A stretch of 64,000 nucleotides of DNA from Pseudomonadales bacterium (lineage in GTDB: Bacteria > Pseudomonadota > Gammaproteobacteria > Pseudomonadales > Pseudohongiellaceae), in NCBI GenBank assembly GCA_024234395.1, contig JACKOH010000002.1, positions 248,001 to 312,000 of the forward strand, in the 5' to 3' direction. Under the pieces are notes generated by a model. The model did not search any database. It was not told the origin of the DNA and saw only the letters and a program-made list of their open reading frames with translations. Positions 33,714 to 42,449 of the stretch are shown here, piece by piece (position 1 is the stretch's first letter; each line of letters begins with the position of its first letter). Both the position numbers and the translations under genes were made by a program.

Positions 33714-34369
33714 GCTTCATCTAAATACACCTCTTCTTTTTTAGAGGTATTGCTTCCAGAAATTGATAACGCCCCACAATTGTGTGTATCACCTACAGGA
33801 TATGGGAATGGATCTGTGCTACCCCAGACGGGATATAAGCTCCCCTCCTCACTTAATCTATACTCTACGTAGTTAAGTCCACCTCGATAACATCCGTGTG
33901 TACCGTGCCACTCGATATGTACAGGCGGTATTTTTTCAATGACAATAAACCCTTGTTGATTTGGGTTGCAGAAGACATAAAAACTAGAGCGCTCAGGGTA
34001 TATCTTTGGACTATACTCATGATTAGATTTCCTAGCACCACTTGCCCTCGCAGAAACTTTGATTTCTTTTTCATACATTTCTAAGGGAAGATTGTTGTTG
34101 CTTTTCCAAACGTAACCATCGTTTTTAAAAACAATTGAAAGCTCTTGCGTATTTTTTTCTAATATTGAAGCCGAAGGCATGTCAATTTCACTTTTCAGCG
34201 CAGGGTACAATTCTTGTATTTCTTCTAGTGACAGCTCTATCTTCCATGCGTCAACTTCTTTAACTATATATTCATTTCGAACCCATCCCATTCCTTTAAC
34301 GTCAGGGAGAATTTCTTTCTGGCTCACTTCGAAAGGCTCACTTGTACGAGAATAGCTTTTGTCTTTAGA
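33714..34369 (-). pseudogene. Gene of unknown function truncated at both ends by IS sequences
   Basis: An uninterrupted frame runs from the IS21 inverted-repeat edge (34369) to the IS3-like end (33714), about 218 codons, and terminates inside the IS repeat. Recognisable stretches include WVRNEYIVKEVDAWKIELSL, EEIQELYPALKSEIDMPSAS, FYVFCNPNQQGFIVIEKIPP and HIEWHGTHGCYRGGLNY. No family was recognised. Both original termini are lost, so any annotated start (for example GTG at 34327) is arbitrary. Confidence 0.65.
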
Positions 34370-34447
34370 TGTTGATTTGCATTTAAAACTGACCCGGGTT
34401 TTGCATCCAATATTGACCCGCCCAGATGGCCCGATTATGGCCTGAGT

Positions 34448-35218
34448 TTATCTTCGCTTTCCAGTTCTTCTGTCCTCCTGTTGGTTTGTCGTTGAGTGTT
34501 TGAATCGGTAACTGTCATTTCCGGTTTCGATGATGTGGCAGTGATGAGTTAGCCGGTCCAGTAATGCCGTTGTCATCTTGGAATCGATGAACACATTGGA
34601 CCATTCCGAGAAGCTCAGGTTGGTGGTGATCAGGATGCTGGTCTTCTCATAGAGCTTGCTGATCAGGTGGAACAGCAAGGCCCCTCCAGACTGACTGAAT
34701 GGCAGGTAGCCCAGTTCATCCAGTATCACCAGGTCGGCATGCACTAACCGGTTGGCAATGCGGCCTGGTTTACCAGCCTGCTTTTCCTGTTCCAGTTGAT
34801 TCACCAACTCAATAGTGGACAGGAACCGGACTCGAAGTCGGTGGTGTTGGATCGCCTGAACTCCAATCGCGGTAGCCAGGTGAGTCTTCCCGGTTCCCGG
34901 GCCGCCAACAAAGACTACATTCTGAGCATCCTCAATGAACTCACAACGGTGGAGCGAGCGAACCAGGGCTTCATCAGCCTGGCTTTCCGCAAAGTCGAAG
35001 CCAGCAAGGTCCCGATAGGCGGGGAACCTGGCAACGTTCATCTGGTAGTTGATTGAACGAACTTCCCGTTCAGCAACTTCAGCTTTCAGCAGCGTCTCCA
35101 GAGTGGGCAGTGCCGATTGGTACGCAGGAGAACCCTGTTCGGCCAGTGTGGTAATGGTGTCTGCCATACCGAACAGCTTAAGGGATTTGAAGGTGGTGAT
35201 CATGGCATCGTTGTTCAT
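34448..35218 (-). CDS. istB: IS21-family helper ATPase IstB (copy 1)
   Basis: 256 residues, AAA+ DnaC-like. Walker A is FVGGPGTGKTHLATAIG (about residues 103-119), Walker B is LVILDELGYLPFSQSGG. The N-terminal helix bundle and FSEWSNVFIDSKMTTALLDR fit IstB. It assists IstA in target capture. Start ATG at 35218 overlaps the istA stop. Confidence 0.95.
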   Translation of the reverse strand: MNNDAMITTFKSLKLFGMADTITTLAEQGSPAYQSALPTLETLLKAEVAEREVRSINYQMNVARFPAYRDLAGFDFAESQADEALVRSLHRCEFIEDAQNVVFVGGPGTGKTHLATAIGVQAIQHHRLRVRFLSTIELVNQLEQEKQAGKPGRIANRLVHADLVILDELGYLPFSQSGGALLFHLISKLYEKTSILITTNLSFSEWSNVFIDSKMTTALLDRLTHHCHIIETGNDSYRFKHSTTNQQEDRRTGKRR

Positions 35219-36735
35219 GGAGTAGTCCTTCGGAGGCGGTCGTAGCGGCTAGTATCGGCGACCGGTTCATTCACCAGCTTCAGGGCCGGTGGCGTTGAAG
35301 TGGGTTGAGGCCTGGGGACGTCGCTGAGCTTGCTCAGGCAGTTCAGTACATGCTGCTTGGACACCTGGTCGACAAGGAGGGCCTCACTCACCGCCCGTTC
35401 CACAAGCGCCTCATTGTGCAACAGCACCAGGGCAAGAATGTCGGCCATCTCCCGATCACCACCGGGCCGCTTAAGCAGAACCGCCTGTAACTGTCTGAAG
35501 CTCTCAGGCAGTTCATTGAACGGCGCACCGTTACGCAGAGCGCCGGGCTTGCGTTGTACCACCGACAGGTAGTGTCGCCAGTCATAAATGGTCTTGCCGC
35601 TGACACTGTGGTCCCGGGTAAACACTCTCTCATGGATTGCCACTACGTTGGCTTCCGCGACTACCACAAGACGGTCAGCATAGACCCGTAGGCTCACTGG
35701 GCGATTGGCGAAGCTGGCTGGCACACTGTAGCGGTTATGCTCGAAGGTGATCAGGCAGGTAGAACTGACCCGCTTGTTGTATTCCACAAAGCCGTCGAAT
35801 GCGGCCGGCGTTTCCATCAGGCATTCCCGTTCCGCCTGCCAGTAGTCGCTGAGCGTTCGCCTCCTGTCCTCTGGATGGGGAAGCTCTTCCCACAGTTCCA
35901 GGCAGCGCTGTTTCAACCAGGCATTGAGTTCTGCCAGTGACTTGAAGGCGGGGGCTCCTTGCCAGACCCGACGGCGGGAGTCCAGCACCTGTTTCTCGAC
36001 CTGACCCTTCTCCCAGCCGGAGGCCGGGTTGCAGAACTCGGTTTCAAACAGGTAGTGGCTGGCCATGGCCGTGAAGCGCTTGTTGATAGTCCGCTGCTTC
36101 CCGCGGCCCACCTTGTCCACGGCGGTCTTCATGTTATCGTAGATCCCTCGCTCCGGGATGCCGCCAAAGGCCATGAAGGCATGATGGTGGGCATCGAACA
36201 GCATCTCGTGGGTCTGCAGCAGATAGGCACGCAGGAAGAACGCCCGGCTGTGACTGAGTCGGAAGTGAGCGACCTGCAGCTTGGTATTCACGCCATTGAT
36301 TACGGCGTAGTCTTCGCTCCAGTCAAACTGGAAGGCTTCGCCCGGAGCAAAGGACAAAGGCACGAAGGTGTTCCTGGCGGCGGTACGCTTGGCTTCCTGT
36401 TGCTCCTGACGCCAGAGCCTGGCAAAGGCGGCCACCCGGTCGTAGGAGCCGGTGAAGCCAATTTGCACCAGGTCGCTGTGGAGTTGCCTGACGGTCTTGC
36501 GCTGCTTGCGGTGCCTCCTGGTCTCCCGGAACAGCCAGCTGGTCAGGGTCAGCTCGAAGTCGTCCAGCTTGGAGGGAGTCTTTCTCTGCGGGTAGCGGGG
36601 TTCCACCACTCCACTGGCGAGGTACTTGCGGACTGTATTGCGACTCAGTCCTGTTCGTCTTGTGATCTCCCGGATCGGCAATCCTTCACGGAAGTGCCAG
36701 CGCCGGATTACGCTCAATAACGCCACGTCTATCAC
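35215..36735 (-). CDS. istA: IS21-family transposase IstA (copy 1)
   Basis: 506 residues. N-terminal HTH (EGLPIREITRRTGLSRNTVR), then the DDE integrase core beginning around FAPGEAFQFDWSEDYAVING (first Asp), RGIYDNMKTAVDKVGRGKQR (second Asp) and WEKGQVEKQVLDSRRRVWQG (Glu). The C-terminal beta-barrel is seen in NRYSVPASFANRPVSLRVYA. Intact by inspection. Confidence 0.95.
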   Translation of the reverse strand: MIDVALLSVIRRWHFREGLPIREITRRTGLSRNTVRKYLASGVVEPRYPQRKTPSKLDDFELTLTSWLFRETRRHRKQRKTVRQLHSDLVQIGFTGSYDRVAAFARLWRQEQQEAKRTAARNTFVPLSFAPGEAFQFDWSEDYAVINGVNTKLQVAHFRLSHSRAFFLRAYLLQTHEMLFDAHHHAFMAFGGIPERGIYDNMKTAVDKVGRGKQRTINKRFTAMASHYLFETEFCNPASGWEKGQVEKQVLDSRRRVWQGAPAFKSLAELNAWLKQRCLELWEELPHPEDRRRTLSDYWQAERECLMETPAAFDGFVEYNKRVSSTCLITFEHNRYSVPASFANRPVSLRVYADRLVVVAEANVVAIHERVFTRDHSVSGKTIYDWRHYLSVVQRKPGALRNGAPFNELPESFRQLQAVLLKRPGGDREMADILALVLLHNEALVERAVSEALLVDQVSKQHVLNCLSKLSDVPRPQPTSTPPALKLVNEPVADTSRYDRLRRTTP

Positions 36736-36840
36736 TCCTGAATACTCCTGCGTCAGATCGATGCAGGATGAGTTGTACGTGGGTCAAAATTAGATGCAAA
36801 TCAGGGGGTGTAGTGGGTCAATTTTGGGTGCAAATCAACA

Positions 36841-37276
36841 CTCTGCCTAAGGTGTATTGCGAAAAGTGCTCAATCAGGTTGATTAGCAGGCTATCGGATA
36901 GCTTATTTTTGTTACTCCATTGGGCATCACCGAATATGCCGTAGAGATATTCTTGGTTCGCTTTTTCGATTCCGCGCAAGGCATGTTCAATGGCTTGCCC
37001 AACGTTGGTGGTGGTTTCGCGAACATCGCGCCAATGGCAGCCCTCTGGAATCTCAAAGCGATGCATTTCAGGCAAGGATGCATATTCAGCATCTCCATCG
37101 GATTCTTCAAGCGCTGACTGGTATTCTTCATCATATACATCGGACACCCGCTTGAAGAATAACAAGGGGAAGATGTAGACCTTGAAATCCGAGGCATCTA
37201 CTGGCCCTTTGAGTATCCAGGCTGCCTTTGAAAGGTATTGCTCTAGCTGTGATAAGGTTAATTTTTCACCTAACAT
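36841..37276 (-). pseudogene. hsdM: 5' fragment of hsdM (type I restriction methyltransferase), cut by IS21
   Basis: About 145 codons match the HsdM N-terminal helical domain: LSQLEQYLSKAAWILKGPVD, ASDFKVYIFPLLFFKRVSDV, YDEEYQSALEES and NLIEHFSQYTLG. The reading frame meets the IS21 right end at 36840 just before the region where HsdM would enter its catalytic domain. The remaining methylase domain, hsdS and hsdR are not found on the other side of the IS, so the system is inactive here. Confidence 0.88.
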
Positions 37277-37308
37277 CTATTTTGTTTTTCCTATTCTCAC
37301 ACGCTCAA

Positions 37309-37497
37309 TTACGAACTTTTGTTCTGAGCTTTTTGTTCTTCAATCCAGCGGTCGATATCCTCCCGCTTGAATCGCCAGCTACCACCTACCTTGAATCCGG
37401 GTAGTTTCCCTTCTGCTGCCAGACGATAAGCTGTCTTTTCCGCCAACTTTAAATAAGCAGCGACCTCTTTTAGGGTCATTATCTCGTCGTTCATCAT
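37309..37497 (-). CDS. Excisionase/MerR-like helix-turn-helix protein
   Basis: 62 residues. EIMTLKEVAAYLKLAEKTAY, then RLAAEGKLPGFKVGGSWRFK and REDIDRWIEEQK, is the HTH_17 excisionase-type fold. Start at 37497 (or 37494); a GGGAG precedes it. It lies 32 bases upstream of the hsdM fragment on the same strand and was probably the first gene of that restriction operon; it could also act on the nearby att region. Confidence 0.82.
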   Translation of the reverse strand: MMNDEIMTLKEVAAYLKLAEKTAYRLAAEGKLPGFKVGGSWRFKREDIDRWIEEQKAQNKSS

Positions 37498-37652
37498 GTC
37501 TCCCACGAAACAAGTAGCTAGGAGAATAGGGGAAAATTGAGGAATCAACAACCTCAAACCTGCTGATCTTGCGTGACCAACAGTTCAAGCAAGACATTTC
37601 AATTCAATTATGGCTTTATCTTAATGAAAAGGACGTTTCGGTTTTAATGGGT

Positions 37653-38004
37653 GTTTGAGTAGCCCAGTGAGTAGCCCAGCGATATTCTTGAAGAAATTGA
37701 GGACTTGAGGCTTTCGCTGTAACTGTTGCTGAGTAAGGGGAAAAGTGGTGCCCAGAGGCGGATTTGAACCACCGACACAGGGATTTTCAATCTATTGCTT
37801 TTCCGCCTTAAAAAACTCTGAAAGCCTTACTGAGAAACAGTTTTAGAGCACTGATATTATTTGATAAATAGCTCTGGGCTACTCAACTAGATTTTCCCAC
37901 CTTATCCACCGCTAATTGTTGCTCAGCAAGGCTTTTGCTTGTGCATAGGGGGGAATTCTGCACATATTGTAACCATGGTTTGAGTAGCCCAGTGAGTAGC
38001 CCAG
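37653..38004. repeat. Arm-type repeats around a tRNA-like att core, upstream of the second integrase
   Basis: Identical 27-bp copies lie at 37653-37679 and 37978-38004, each made of two tandem units of GAGTAGCCCAGT. A third, 13-base inverted match (CTGGGCTACTCAA) lies at 37874-37886. They flank the tRNA-like core at 37746-37790. Such arrangements resemble arm-type integrase or excisionase binding sites of an attP. Confidence 0.72.
37746..37790 (-). other. Diverged tRNA-Phe 3' fragment (attP-like core), minus strand
   Basis: The minus strand reads TTGAAAATCCCTGTGTCGGT, then GGTTCAAATCCGCCTCTGGG, ending CACCA: 45 nt from the anticodon loop to the CCA of a tRNA-Phe that differs from the resident tRNA at several positions. 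It lacks the 5' half and is not a functional gene. Orientation is opposite to the resident tRNA-Phe. Confidence 0.75.
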
Positions 38005-38034
38005 AACGGAAGCAAAGAGGTAAAAAGTTTATGG

Positions 38035-39375
38035 ATGACTAGTACGATTAACTTCATAGATAGCGTAATCAGAAATTTAAAACCAGAAAATAAGCGTGTG
38101 GTTTATTGGTGTATTGGCTGTCCCGGATTTGGAATTCGCGTTACGCCCTCTGGAAAGAAAACATTCGTTTATAAATATATGAGCGGTCGCAAAAGCCGCT
38201 GGCTTACCATCGGTAAATACCCAGAGTGGTCAATCAGGAAAGCACGCAGCGCCTATGATGATTACTACGAACAAGTCAATGAATATGGCCGCGATCCTGT
38301 TGAGGAAATAAAGAACGAAAAAATTGAAGAAAATAACCAGCAAACGGTTAGTCAATTTCTGGAAGTGTATTTGGAAAGCTGTCGCCTTAAAGGAAAGGTC
38401 GATGTCGTAAGCGAAGAGAACGCATTCAAACGTGACATGCTGCCTTTAATTGGTGATCACTATTTGAAAGATGTAACGCCGGATGACATTGACAAGATTC
38501 AGCACACAATACTAGAGCGCGCGAAAAAGAAGAACAAAGAAAAAGCCAGCTATGCCCCGCAAAGCGGAAAGGCTGCCGTTTACCATACGATAGCCTATGT
38601 TCGTCAGTTCTTTAATTTGGCAAAGAAGAAACGTCTTATACCTGATAACCCTGTCGACGGCATTGAACCCTTGGGGGCGATTGCCATTCGAGAGCGCGTA
38701 CTAAGTTTCGAAGAGATTTGGCTGTTCTGGCACCGTATCGAAGAAGTCGGCATTCCTCCCGTCACAGCGAAGCTATTGAAATTCATGTTGGCCACTATGC
38801 AGCGCGGCAAAGAAGTGCGGAACATGAAATACGCAGCGTTTAAAGAGAAAGAACAAATTTGGCATATCGAAATTAGAGATACAAAGAACAGAACAATGCA
38901 CCGTGTTCCCTTGAACCGATTTGCCTTGGAATTGATTGAAGAGGTTAAGCCATACACTTCAGCCAGCCCGTTTGTCTTCGGGGCTACCAAAGCCTCTTTA
39001 ATCCCCGAAGAGCCTGATGAAGCTTTAGCTCCTTACGGTGAGACTGCATTATCTCAAGCGCTACGTAAAAACCGTGAAGCACTGGAAATTGACGATTTTA
39101 CGCCCCATGATTTGAGACGTTCGGGTGCCACATGGATTACGGCTGTTGGATTACCCAAGCTCTATGCGAGCCTCCTGCTTAACCATAAGGACAAAAGCTC
39201 GGACGTGACAGGACAGGTTTATGTTCAATACTCTTATGATTTTGAAAAAAGAAAAGCGATGAATATCTGGGAGTTTGTTCTTGATCAGATTGTCTCATGC
39301 GAGTCCGTAGACGACATTCCGTCTTTGGATACCATGCGTGAGCTGGTAGTTGAAAGTGGACTACTCAGCGCTTAA
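38035..39375 (+). CDS. P4-type tyrosine integrase (second integrase)
   Basis: 446 residues. N-terminal arm-binding DUF4102-like domain (residues about 8-75, GCPGFGIRVTPSGKKTFVYK then WLTIGKYPEWSIRKAR). Catalytic region: ATMQRGKEVRNMKYA (Arg I), TPHDLRRSGATWITAVG (His-x-x-Arg) and LLNHKDKSSDVTGQVYVQYS (His, Tyr). It differs clearly from the first integrase. Its start lies 30 bases after the second arm-type repeat. It converges with and overlaps the AlpA-like gene by 11 bases. Confidence 0.92.
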   Translation: MTSTINFIDSVIRNLKPENKRVVYWCIGCPGFGIRVTPSGKKTFVYKYMSGRKSRWLTIGKYPEWSIRKARSAYDDYYEQVNEYGRDPVEEIKNEKIEENNQQTVSQFLEVYLESCRLKGKVDVVSEENAFKRDMLPLIGDHYLKDVTPDDIDKIQHTILERAKKKNKEKASYAPQSGKAAVYHTIAYVRQFFNLAKKKRLIPDNPVDGIEPLGAIAIRERVLSFEEIWLFWHRIEEVGIPPVTAKLLKFMLATMQRGKEVRNMKYAAFKEKEQIWHIEIRDTKNRTMHRVPLNRFALELIEEVKPYTSASPFVFGATKASLIPEEPDEALAPYGETALSQALRKNREALEIDDFTPHDLRRSGATWITAVGLPKLYASLLLNHKDKSSDVTGQVYVQYSYDFEKRKAMNIWEFVLDQIVSCESVDDIPSLDTMRELVVESGLLSA

Positions 39376-39628
39376 ATGCTCTCGGATTTTCTAGCCATGC
39401 TTGCAAGTCGTTAACGCGAAACCCTTTTCGAATTGCCTTCTCCTCACTTGAGAGCTTTTCCGGCAATGGAAAAGTACCGGCATGGACACGGCGATCAATT
39501 TCCTTACGAGAAATACCACATAGCTTTGTGACGACCTTGACGGGCACGAGTGCGTTCATTTGCGCCATCAATGCAGCGGTGACTTGCGCATCAAATTCCG
39601 GCTTTAAGGGTGGCAGCTTCTCGGTCAA
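39365..39628 (-). CDS. AlpA-family phage-type transcriptional regulator
   Basis: 87 residues. ALVPVKVVTKLCGISRKEID then RRVHAGTFPLPEKLSSEEKA and KGFRVNDLQAWLENPRAF has the AlpA/HTH layout (a DNA-binding helix followed by a W-containing tail). Such genes regulate integrase or excision in P4-type islands. The start is TTG at 39628, with AAGGAG eight bases upstream. Confidence 0.82.
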   Translation of the reverse strand: MTEKLPPLKPEFDAQVTAALMAQMNALVPVKVVTKLCGISRKEIDRRVHAGTFPLPEKLSSEEKAIRKGFRVNDLQAWLENPRAFKR

Positions 39629-39656
39629 CGTTTTTCTCCTTCCCGCTTTCTACTAG

Positions 39657-39852
39657 CTAGATTTGAAATTCATCAGCGGCGCTCCGGTACGGGCCGTTGC
39701 AGAACACCTTGTCGATCTCTTTGCCTGCCCGATTACGGGGAACAACTTCATCACCAAAACCATTGGTGGGATGAATGTATAGCGTTGCCCCACGGGAATG
39801 GTGCACGGCTAGATCGATTTCGATTTCATTAAGTTTTTCAAAAAGAGCTTGT
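39657..39852 (-). pseudogene. 3' part of a small gene interrupted by IS21 copy 2
   Basis: Continuing in from the target-duplication edge at 39852, the minus strand encodes ALFEKLNEIEIDLAVHHSRG, ATLYIHPTNGFGDEVVPRNR and AGKEIDKVFCNGPYRSAADE to the stop at 39657. Removing IS21 copy 2 and one GCTTGT copy joins it in frame to MQIKIKGEMSIADVRQ at 42450-42499, giving a protein of about 79 residues. Function unknown. Its position before alpA suggests the same operon. Confidence 0.8.
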
Positions 39853-40037
39853 TGCGTATTCCAGACCAAGCCTGCCACTGATTCCACGCGAAGCCTGCCA
39901 CCCATTCCACGCGAATGCTGCCACTGATTCCGCGGCAAAGCTGCCACCCTGGCAGCAAGCCTGAAGTCACCCGCCGGAGTGTGCCGGCGCAGGATAACTA
40001 ACCGGTATTCTGACCTTTTCCCCAGGGAGAGGATCAG

Positions 40038-41579
40038 ATGCCTGCGAAGAGGTTATCCATGCGTAAAATCAAAGAAGTGCTGCGCCTCAAGTGGGTCAGT
40101 GGACTGAGCAATCGTAAGATCGCCGCCTCCTGCGGCATTGGCCGGCCCACGGTCAGCGAGTACCTGCGGCGGGCTGAGTCGGCGGGCCTCCGGTGGCCCC
40201 TGCCTGATGATCTGGACGAGGCGCGACTGGAACGCCTGTTGTTTCCGCCACCTCCGGACCTGCCGGCCCAGCAACGGGGTATCCCTGATTGGGCTAACAT
40301 CCATGGCGAGCTCAAACGCCCGGGCGTCACCCTGTTCCTGCTCTGGCAGGAGTACCGGCAGGCTCATCCCGATGGCTACCAGTACAGCTGGTTCTGTGAG
40401 CACTACCGTGCCTGGCAGGGCAAGCTGGACCTGGTCATGCGCCAGGACCATCGGGCCGGCGAGAAACTGTTTGTCGACTATGCAGGCCAGACTGTCCCGG
40501 TCATTGATCGGGCCACCGGCGAGATCCGCCAGGCACAGATCTTCGTTGGGGTGCTGGGAGCCTCCAACTACACCTATGTCGAAGCCACCTGGAGTCAATC
40601 CCTGCCAGACTGGATCGGCTCCCACGTGCGCACCTTCAGGTTCCTGGGTGGCATACCGGAACTGGTGGTGCCAGACAATCTGCGGGCCGGCGTGAGTAAA
40701 GCCCACCGGTACGAGCCCGACGCCAATCCCACCTACCAGGACATGGCTTCACACTATGGGGTGGCGATACTGCCTACCCGGGTCCGCAAGCCACGCGACA
40801 AAGCCAAGGTCGAAAGCGGTGTCCTGGTAGTAGAGCGCTGGATCCTGGCTTCCCTGCGCCATCGCCAGTTCTTCTCCCTGGCAGAGCTCAATGCCGCGAT
40901 CAGTGATCTGCTGGGCAAACTCAATGCACGCTCCTTCCGCAAGCTGCCTGGCTGCCGGCGGGACCACTTTGAACAACTGGACCGGCCGGCGCTGCGGCCG
41001 TTGCCAGCAGAACCGTATGTCTATGCCGAATGGAAGAAGGCCCGGGTTCATATCGATTATCACGTGGCGATCGATGGGCACTACTACTCGGTGCCCTGCG
41101 CTCTGGTCAAGAAAGAGGTCGAGGTCCGCATGACGCGTCATACCGTCGAGTGCTTCTACCGGGGTAACCGGGTAGCCAGCCACCGGCGTTCCGATCAGAA
41201 AGGCCGCCACACCACGCTCACTGCCCACATGCCGGAGTCCCATCGCCAGGCCGGGGAGTGGACACCGGAGCGTCTTAAGCGTTGGGCTGCCAAGACCGGG
41301 CCGGCAACAGAGAAACTCATCCAGGTGGTGCTGGCCTCACGCCAACATCCCCAACAAGCCTATCGCTCCTGTCTGGGCATTCTCCGCCTCGGCAAAGCCT
41401 ACGGCGATGAACGGCTGGAGGCCGCTTGCCGCAGAGCCCTGGTCCTGGGCAGCTGCCGTTACAAGAGCATCGAATCCATCCTGAAACTCCGACTGGACGA
41501 ACAGCCTCTTGAGGGTCAACAGGAGCTGGCGTTACCCGATGCCCACGACAATATCCGTGGTCCCGCTTACTATCACTGA
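40038..41579 (+). CDS. istA: IS21-family transposase IstA (copy 2)
   Basis: 513 residues. N-terminal HTH (VSGLSNRKIAASCGIGRPTV), then a DDE-type core with EKLFVDYAGQTVPVIDRATG (first Asp), PELVVPDNLRAGVSKAHRYE (second Asp) and KPRDKAKVESGVLVVERWIL (Glu). It contains the C-terminal DHYHAIDGHYYSVP-like barrel (YHVAIDGHYYSVPCALVKKE). Start at ATG 40038; a second ATG at 40059 is a minor alternative. Intact by inspection. Confidence 0.94.
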   Translation: MPAKRLSMRKIKEVLRLKWVSGLSNRKIAASCGIGRPTVSEYLRRAESAGLRWPLPDDLDEARLERLLFPPPPDLPAQQRGIPDWANIHGELKRPGVTLFLLWQEYRQAHPDGYQYSWFCEHYRAWQGKLDLVMRQDHRAGEKLFVDYAGQTVPVIDRATGEIRQAQIFVGVLGASNYTYVEATWSQSLPDWIGSHVRTFRFLGGIPELVVPDNLRAGVSKAHRYEPDANPTYQDMASHYGVAILPTRVRKPRDKAKVESGVLVVERWILASLRHRQFFSLAELNAAISDLLGKLNARSFRKLPGCRRDHFEQLDRPALRPLPAEPYVYAEWKKARVHIDYHVAIDGHYYSVPCALVKKEVEVRMTRHTVECFYRGNRVASHRRSDQKGRHTTLTAHMPESHRQAGEWTPERLKRWAAKTGPATEKLIQVVLASRQHPQQAYRSCLGILRLGKAYGDERLEAACRRALVLGSCRYKSIESILKLRLDEQPLEGQQELALPDAHDNIRGPAYYH

Positions 41580-41587
41580 AGGAGAAC

Positions 41588-42346
41588 ATGATGTTGAAAC
41601 ACCCCACCCTGGAGAAACTCCAGGCACTGAAGTTCACCGGCATGGCGACAGCGCTGGTCGATCAGATGACCACACCGGACATCGAAGAGCTGGGCTTCGA
41701 GGAACGCCTTGGGCTGCTGGTAGACCGGGAGATGACCGAGCGGGAGAGCCGCCGTCTGACCAGCCGATTGCGCCGGGCCAGGCTGAGGCACAACGCTGCC
41801 CTGGAAGACATTGACTACCAGAACCCCAGAGGGCTGGATAAAACACTGATCCAATCACTGGCCGCCTGTCGCTGGGTGCAGGAACACCTCAACATCCTCA
41901 TTACCGGCCCCACCGGTGTTGGAAAAACCTGGCTGGCCTGCGCCCTGGCACAGAAGGTCTGTCGCGAGGGGTATACGGTGCAATACGTCCGACTCAGTCG
42001 ACTGTTGAGGGAACTGATGATCGCCAAAGGTGATGGGCGCTATCCCAAGCTGCTTGCCAACCTAGCCAAGGTCGACGTGTTGATCCTCGATGACTGGGGC
42101 TTGATAAAACCGAATGCTGAAAACCGGCGGGATCTGCTGGAGGTGCTGGAGGACAGGCACGGCCTTCGCTCCACCATTGTCACCAGCCAGCTCCCTGTTG
42201 AGGAATGGCATGCAGTGATCGGTGATCCGACTCTGGCGGACGCCATCCTGGATCGGCTGGTTCACAACGCTTACAAGATCAACCTGAGAGGAGAATCCCT
42301 GCGCAAACAGAAGACAAAGTTGACGGCAGACACCGATTCTGAATAA
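41588..42346 (+). CDS. istB: IS21-family helper ATPase IstB (copy 2)
   Basis: 252 residues. Walker A is ITGPTGVGKTWLACALAQKV, Walker B is VDVLILDDWGLIKPNAENRR. The C-terminal segment TSQLPVEEWHAVIGDPTLAD is typical of IstB. An AAGGAGAACATG precedes the start, nine bases after the istA stop. Confidence 0.95.
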   Translation: MMLKHPTLEKLQALKFTGMATALVDQMTTPDIEELGFEERLGLLVDREMTERESRRLTSRLRRARLRHNAALEDIDYQNPRGLDKTLIQSLAACRWVQEHLNILITGPTGVGKTWLACALAQKVCREGYTVQYVRLSRLLRELMIAKGDGRYPKLLANLAKVDVLILDDWGLIKPNAENRRDLLEVLEDRHGLRSTIVTSQLPVEEWHAVIGDPTLADAILDRLVHNAYKINLRGESLRKQKTKLTADTDSE

Positions 42347-42449
42347 CTACAAAACCCTGCGTCGCTACGCTCCGATGGGTGGCAGCTTTGCCGCGGTCCA
42401 GGTGGCAGGCTTCAGATGGAATGGGTGGCAGACTTCAGCGGTTTACGCA

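Larger units (their letters stand above)
34370..36840 (-). mobile_element. IS21-family insertion sequence, copy 1
   Basis: Contains istA and istB on the minus strand. The ends share an imperfect inverted repeat: left TGTTGATTTGCAT then ACTGACCC (34370-34397), right reading inward TGTTGATTTGCAC then ATTGACCC. Further subterminal repeats with TTTTGCATCC and GACCC lie at each end, as usual in IS21. No target-site duplication is evident (left flank CTTTAGA, right flank CTCTGCC), suggesting that adjacent DNA was later deleted or rearranged. Confidence 0.87.
39853..42449 (+). mobile_element. IS21-family insertion sequence, copy 2, with 6-bp target duplication
   Basis: The target duplication GCTTGT is at 39847-39852 and 42450-42455. 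The left end TGCGTATTCC leads into repeats of the type GCCTGCCACTGATTCC; the right end read inward begins TGCGTAAACCGCTGAAGTCTG and leads into similar repeats. istA and istB lie between on the plus strand. It differs in sequence from copy 1. Confidence 0.93.

Noticed and set aside
35959..36720. 253-codon plus-strand open frame opposite istA copy 1
   Set aside because: Lies entirely within a well-supported transposase gene and has no recognisable motif.
37746..37790. Possible minus-strand tRNA-Phe gene
   Set aside because: Only the 3' part from the anticodon loop is present, so it cannot fold as a complete tRNA.
37653..38004. CRISPR or plasmid iteron interpretation of the 27-bp repeats
   Set aside because: Only two full copies and one partial, widely spaced around a tRNA-like core next to an integrase; an att site explains them better than a replication origin or CRISPR.
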